The notes under the pieces: model-generated
Database searches by the model: none
Seen by the model: the letters and a program-made list of their open reading frames with translations, nothing else
Told to the model about the DNA's origin: nothing
Made by a program: the position numbers and the translations under genes
Source of the DNA: Nocardia elegans NBRC 108235
Lineage (GTDB): Bacteria; Actinomycetota; Actinomycetes; Mycobacteriales; Mycobacteriaceae
Assembly (NCBI RefSeq): GCF_001612845.1
Contig: NZ_BDBF01000017.1
Location: forward strand, 62,001 to 126,000
Reading direction: 5' to 3'
Length of the DNA stretch: 64,000 nt
Part shown: positions 61,043 through 64,000 of the stretch, piece by piece
Layout of the letters: every line of letters begins with the position of its first letter
Numbering within the stretch: the first letter of the stretch is position 1

Positions 61043-61543
61043 GTGAGATGGGTAGTCGCCGCGGTCACGGTGGCCACCGCTGGGGTGGTGGCGGGATGTG
61101 GCGCGTCCGGGCCCACACCGGCCGCGACGAGTCCGGCGCCGGCGCCGGTCTCCGCGCAGGCATTGGCGGTCGCCGAGTGCGGGTCCGCCACCGATGCGGA
61201 TGTCGTTGCCGCAACAGGCATTTCCGGGTTACAGCAGGTATCGGCCAACCCGCTACGCTGCCGCTGGGAGGCCGCCGCCGGCACCTCGGTGACCTTCGAA
61301 TGGTTCCGCGCCAGTCCGATCGCCGCGCATACCGCCACCGACCCCGCGGCCCAGGCGGCGCCGCTGCGGATCGGCGACCACACCGGCCGGATCTTCTCCA
61401 CACCGCAGTGGTGTGAGGCCGCCGTCGATTCCGGTGCCGCGGATTTCGTCGACTGGCGTGCCGACGAGCCGCAACCGGCTGCGGCACAAGCTTGTTCGGC
61501 CGTGCGGCAGCTGGCCGCGGCGACCCTGGCGAAGGCGGGGTGA
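61043..61543 (+). CDS. DUF3558-like lipoprotein
   Basis: 166 residues. Signal peptide with lipobox VVAGCG (Cys at about 19), a Pro/Ala linker, then a DUF3558-type domain with a CGSATDADVVAATGI strand and paired cysteines (AECGS, LRCRWEA, PQWCEAA, AQACSA). Cell-envelope proteins of unknown role in Nocardiaceae. The stop overlaps the second lipoprotein's start. Confidence 0.85.
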   Translation: MRWVVAAVTVATAGVVAGCGASGPTPAATSPAPAPVSAQALAVAECGSATDADVVAATGISGLQQVSANPLRCRWEAAAGTSVTFEWFRASPIAAHTATDPAAQAAPLRIGDHTGRIFSTPQWCEAAVDSGAADFVDWRADEPQPAAAQACSAVRQLAAATLAKAG

Positions 61544-62055
61544 CGACGATGCGCCGAGCGCGCCGGCTCCTCGTCGCGGTGGCCTTGATCGCCGCCGCGG
61601 CCGGATGTTCCTCGGGGCCGGCGCCCGCGCACCGGCCGGTGCAGGCCGAGGACGAACTCCTGCAGGGGTGCGGCCCGGAAACCGATGCCGAGATCGCGAA
61701 TCTGGTGCACGCCACCGCCGTTCACCGCGAGGGCGAGCCGACCGTCTGTGCCTGGGAGGGCAACTACCCGGACGGCGGCGTCGTCGATATCACCTACGCC
61801 TGGTTCGCGCAGGACTCGCTGTTGCGCGACGGCCAGGTCGCCGCGGCGCTCGGCTACCGCACCGAGCATCTGGTGATCGGCAGTTTCGGTGGGCTCATCT
61901 GGCACGATCCCCGAGATCCTGGCAGTTGCGGGGTTTCGGCCGCCGATTCCGGGACCGTCACCTACTGGGTGCAGAACCGCTCCCGCCTCGCCACCCCGGA
62001 CCCGTGCGCCGCGGCGACGGACGCGGAGAAGGCGACCGTCAAACTGGACGGATGA
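61540..62055 (+). CDS. Second DUF3558-like lipoprotein
   Basis: 171 residues, lipobox AAAAGCSS (about Cys24). The mature part has the same cysteine pattern as its neighbour (LLQGCGPETDAEIANLV, TVCAWEGNYPDGG, SCGVSAADSG, DPCAAAT), so the pair is a tandem duplication that has diverged. GTG 61540 overlaps the previous stop; ATG 61549 is the alternative start. Confidence 0.85.
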   Translation: MTTMRRARRLLVAVALIAAAAGCSSGPAPAHRPVQAEDELLQGCGPETDAEIANLVHATAVHREGEPTVCAWEGNYPDGGVVDITYAWFAQDSLLRDGQVAAALGYRTEHLVIGSFGGLIWHDPRDPGSCGVSAADSGTVTYWVQNRSRLATPDPCAAATDAEKATVKLDG

Positions 62056-62062
62056 TCCGCCG

Positions 62063-63145
62063 TCACTTCCCGGGTGGGGGTTCGGCACTGCTGCCCGCGA
62101 CCTCCACGGGACGCGCCGGTGTGCCGTCGTGCGCGGGCCGTGCCGCATCGTGCCCGGTGACCAGCAAGCCGGTGACCGTCGCGCCGAGCGCCGCGGTCAC
62201 CGCCAGCGCCGCGACCACTTTGCGCCGTGATACCGCCGCTCGCGGCGTCGAGGCCGCCGATCCGCACTGCGGCGGGGTGAATCGGATACCGCGCACCCGG
62301 CGCGCCGACGGTTGTTCGGTGGCCATCAGTACCGCGCCGCGAGCGGAGACGAAATCGGGCTCCGGATCGTAGATCACCGGCAGATCCAGCAGCTGCTCGA
62401 GCGACTCGCGGATACTCGGGCTGCGCGTGCAGCCGCCGAGCAGCGCGACCGCCCGCGGTGGGACCCCGGTCTCCTCGATCAACTGCCGCACATACGACAC
62501 CGAATGGTGGATTCCGGCCACGACCAGATCGTGGAAGTCGCTGCGGGTCACCACGATTCGCATGCCCGAGCGGGGATCGCCGGCGGTCACCACCCGGGTG
62601 CCGCTGAGCTGTTCCTTGTATTCGCGCCCGGTGGCATTGTCGATCTCGACACCGCCGTGCGCGAGATGCCAGCGCAGCAGGGCGTCGTGGCCGTCGCCGC
62701 CCAGCAGGGTGCTGCGCTTACCGGCCAGAATGGCCTGGGTGCGGCAATCGGCCTCGGTGAGGGTGAGCCCGGAGCTGCCGAGGTCGTAGAGCAGCACCGC
62801 ACCCTCGTGGGGCAGCTGTCCGCTGAACCGCAGATAGCGCAACTGGGCCGGTGGTTCGTCGATGATGGTGAGCCGGCTGCGTCCGGCCGCGGCCCGGATG
62901 GCCTCGGCGTGCAGGGCGCAGCGTGAGGTGACGGCGATGCCGGTGACGAATTCGTCGCGGTCGGCCGCGGAGGCCCGCATCGCGTCGATGGCCTGGAAGA
63001 CCGGCTCCTCGACCCCGGCTCCCGCGCGACGAGCGACCACGCAGCGATCGATCGGCGGCAGATGGGGCTGATCGGAGTGGGTGAGCATGGCGCGCGCGCC
63101 ACCAGCGCCCGCCGACACGCCCAAGACCAGCACCATGGCGTCCAT
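62063..63145 (-). CDS. Actin/Hsp70-like ATPase with a C-terminal membrane anchor
   Basis: 360 residues. Phosphate motif 2 appears in AVLLYDLGSSGLTLTEAD and the adenosine motif in AVALLGGCTRSPSIRESLEQLLD, as in Hsp70-like proteins. The N-terminal phosphate-1 loop is degenerate (LVLGVSAGAGGARAM). One membrane helix lies near 310-335 and a short outer tail follows. Such proteins occur in mycolate actinobacteria; role unknown, perhaps envelope related. It converges with the lipoproteins. Confidence 0.75.
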   Translation of the reverse strand: MDAMVLVLGVSAGAGGARAMLTHSDQPHLPPIDRCVVARRAGAGVEEPVFQAIDAMRASAADRDEFVTGIAVTSRCALHAEAIRAAAGRSRLTIIDEPPAQLRYLRFSGQLPHEGAVLLYDLGSSGLTLTEADCRTQAILAGKRSTLLGGDGHDALLRWHLAHGGVEIDNATGREYKEQLSGTRVVTAGDPRSGMRIVVTRSDFHDLVVAGIHHSVSYVRQLIEETGVPPRAVALLGGCTRSPSIRESLEQLLDLPVIYDPEPDFVSARGAVLMATEQPSARRVRGIRFTPPQCGSAASTPRAAVSRRKVVAALAVTAALGATVTGLLVTGHDAARPAHDGTPARPVEVAGSSAEPPPGK

Positions 63146-63218
63146 GGTGAACCTTTCGAGCGCCGATGGGAAGGCAGCGCCCCGGGATGTCGCTGCCGGA
63201 ATACCGGCAATCCGGCCG

Positions 63219-63755
63219 TCAGGCCCAGCGAGTCGGTGTGTCGCCGCTGTCGAAGTCCCCCGCCTCGCGCCGGAATTCCGCCAGCAACTGCAGCAGCAGG
63301 TGGAGACGCTCCGGAGGCAGTCCCGGCCGGGCGAAGACCGTCTCGTTCAACTCCCGGGTGGCCGCCGCCGCCAGATCGCGCCCGGCGGCCGTGATCTCGA
63401 TCAGGGTTGCCCGGCGGTCGCTGGGGTGTGGTACTCGTTTGACCAGTTGGGCGGCTTCTAGCCGATCGACGGTATTGGTGACACTCGTCGGGTGGACCTG
63501 CAGCCGGGCGCTGGCCGTCGCCATCGGCAGGGCCCCGGTCTTGCTGAAGCTGAGCAGCGTCAGCAGTTCGTAGCGGGAGAAAGTCAGTCCCGACGGGCGC
63601 AGTGCCTCGTCGACCCGGGCCATCACGATCTGCTGGGCACGCACCAGGGAGGTCACCGCCGCCATCCCGTCGGCGACATCGCCCCAGCCGTGCGAGGTCC
63701 ACTGGCGGTGGGCCTCTTCGATGGGGTCCAGCGGAAGCGGGCGAGGTGCGGCCAT
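63219..63755 (-). CDS. MarR-family regulator
   Basis: 178 residues, winged helix: FSRYELLTLLSFSKTGALPMATASARLQVHPTSVTNTVDRLEAAQLVKRVPHPSDRRATLIEIT. The DxR wing is present. The N-terminal extension (PIEEAHRQWTSHGWGDVADGM) is typical of a group found beside acyl-CoA genes, so regulation of the valine operon is possible but not shown. Confidence 0.9.
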   Translation of the reverse strand: MAAPRPLPLDPIEEAHRQWTSHGWGDVADGMAAVTSLVRAQQIVMARVDEALRPSGLTFSRYELLTLLSFSKTGALPMATASARLQVHPTSVTNTVDRLEAAQLVKRVPHPSDRRATLIEITAAGRDLAAAATRELNETVFARPGLPPERLHLLLQLLAEFRREAGDFDSGDTPTRWA

Positions 63756-63817
63756 ACCGCCGAGTGTATTTGCCCGTCCGCTCCCACGCTGCGGTCCGGA
63801 GTCGCCGAATCGGTGAT

Positions 63818-64000
63818 TCAGGACAGTCCCGAAAGATCACCGAGGACAACATGGTTGCGATCGGCGGTGCTGCCCAGCGTGTATTCGGGCATCAATCCGA
63901 GATATTCCGCCCGGCTGCGGGTGCTCCACCGCCGCGCGTCCGGGGTGCGGGTTTTGTAGAAATTGACCATGTAGCCGCCCTCGTAGAGGCGCAGCAGGGT
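63818..64000 (-). CDS. C-terminal end of an unidentified protein (partial)
   Basis: 60 residues, entering from the right edge: TLLRLYEGGYMVNFYKT at the start, EYLGLMPEYTL in the middle and VVLGDLSGLS before TGA (63818-63820). No family recognised. The frame is open throughout with normal codon use. Confidence 0.65.
   Translation of the reverse strand, partial: TLLRLYEGGYMVNFYKTRTPDARRWSTRSRAEYLGLMPEYTLGSTADRNHVVLGDLSGLS

Noticed and set aside
1..64000. CRISPR array or tRNA/rRNA gene
   Set aside because: No regularly spaced direct repeats with unique spacers were seen, and no tRNA cloverleaf or rRNA core sequence. The attachment site is a protein gene, not a tRNA.

Overview
The window is high-GC actinobacterial DNA. 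A mycolate-type actinomycete, most probably Nocardia or a close relative, fits best. The support is a FadE25-type acyl-CoA dehydrogenase, a three-subunit PntAA/PntAB/PntB transhydrogenase, a mycothiol-dependent maleylpyruvate isomerase-fold protein, DUF3558-like lipoproteins, many GTG starts and many leaderless-looking promoters. The genus is inferred from gene content only; no rRNA or tRNA gene was seen.

Layout. 1-140 is the tail of an unidentified gene. 292-1452 is fadE25. About 1.38-12.37 kb is an integrated element of about 10.94 kb with the gene set of an actinomycete integrative and conjugative element (AICE): tyrosine integrase, excisionase, HUH/RepSA-type replication initiator, small transfer genes, FtsK-like TraSA translocase, a DUF2637-like (SpdB-type) membrane protein, a GntR-kinase fusion regulator with a P-loop partner, and a small cargo region with a zinc-ribbon and a coiled-coil protein. 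It sits in the 3' end of fadE25. A 55-bp perfect duplication of that 3' end (1379-1433 and 12319-12373) marks the junctions, and the displaced original tail of fadE25 lies at 12321-12389.

12.7-21.2 kb holds small metabolic and regulatory genes: GNAT, a secreted protein, an FAD oxidase, a GroES-like protein, an MFS/TetR divergent pair, an isochorismatase fold, a YciI/MLI-like protein, HxlR, an S51 peptidase, a mycothiol-type protein and HIT. 21.4-24.3 kb is the pntAA-pntAB-pntB operon, closed by a perfect 18-bp-stem terminator. 24.5-29.9 kb has a small membrane protein, a MarR/MFS pair, a stretch of gene remnants, a second MFS gene and a thioesterase.

29.9-34.2 kb is a branched-chain 2-oxoacid dehydrogenase cluster (E1alpha, E1beta, E2) with a divergent Lrp/AsnC regulator. 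A BenE-like transporter and a sulfurtransferase follow. 36.4-43.8 kb is a urea/allophanate-type operon: allophanate hydrolase, a urea-carboxylase-like protein lacking its biotin carboxylase and biotin carrier parts, two DUF1989 proteins, an amino acid permease and a divergent TetR. 44-49.3 kb has a secreted HNH-type lipoprotein, an SNF2 helicase coupled to a SWIM zinc-finger protein, and a BtuF-fold protein without a signal peptide. 49.3-52 kb has a Baeyer-Villiger-type monooxygenase and an amidohydrolase.

52-61 kb is valine catabolism: a divergent fused isobutyryl-CoA mutase (icmF) and the operon mmsA, isobutyryl-CoA dehydrogenase, 3-hydroxyisobutyryl-CoA hydrolase, mmsB, enoyl-CoA hydratase. 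With the dehydrogenase cluster at 30-33 kb, every step from 2-oxoisovalerate to propionyl-CoA is encoded inside this window. 61-64 kb has two DUF3558-like lipoproteins, an actin/Hsp70-like membrane protein, a MarR regulator and the end of an unidentified gene.
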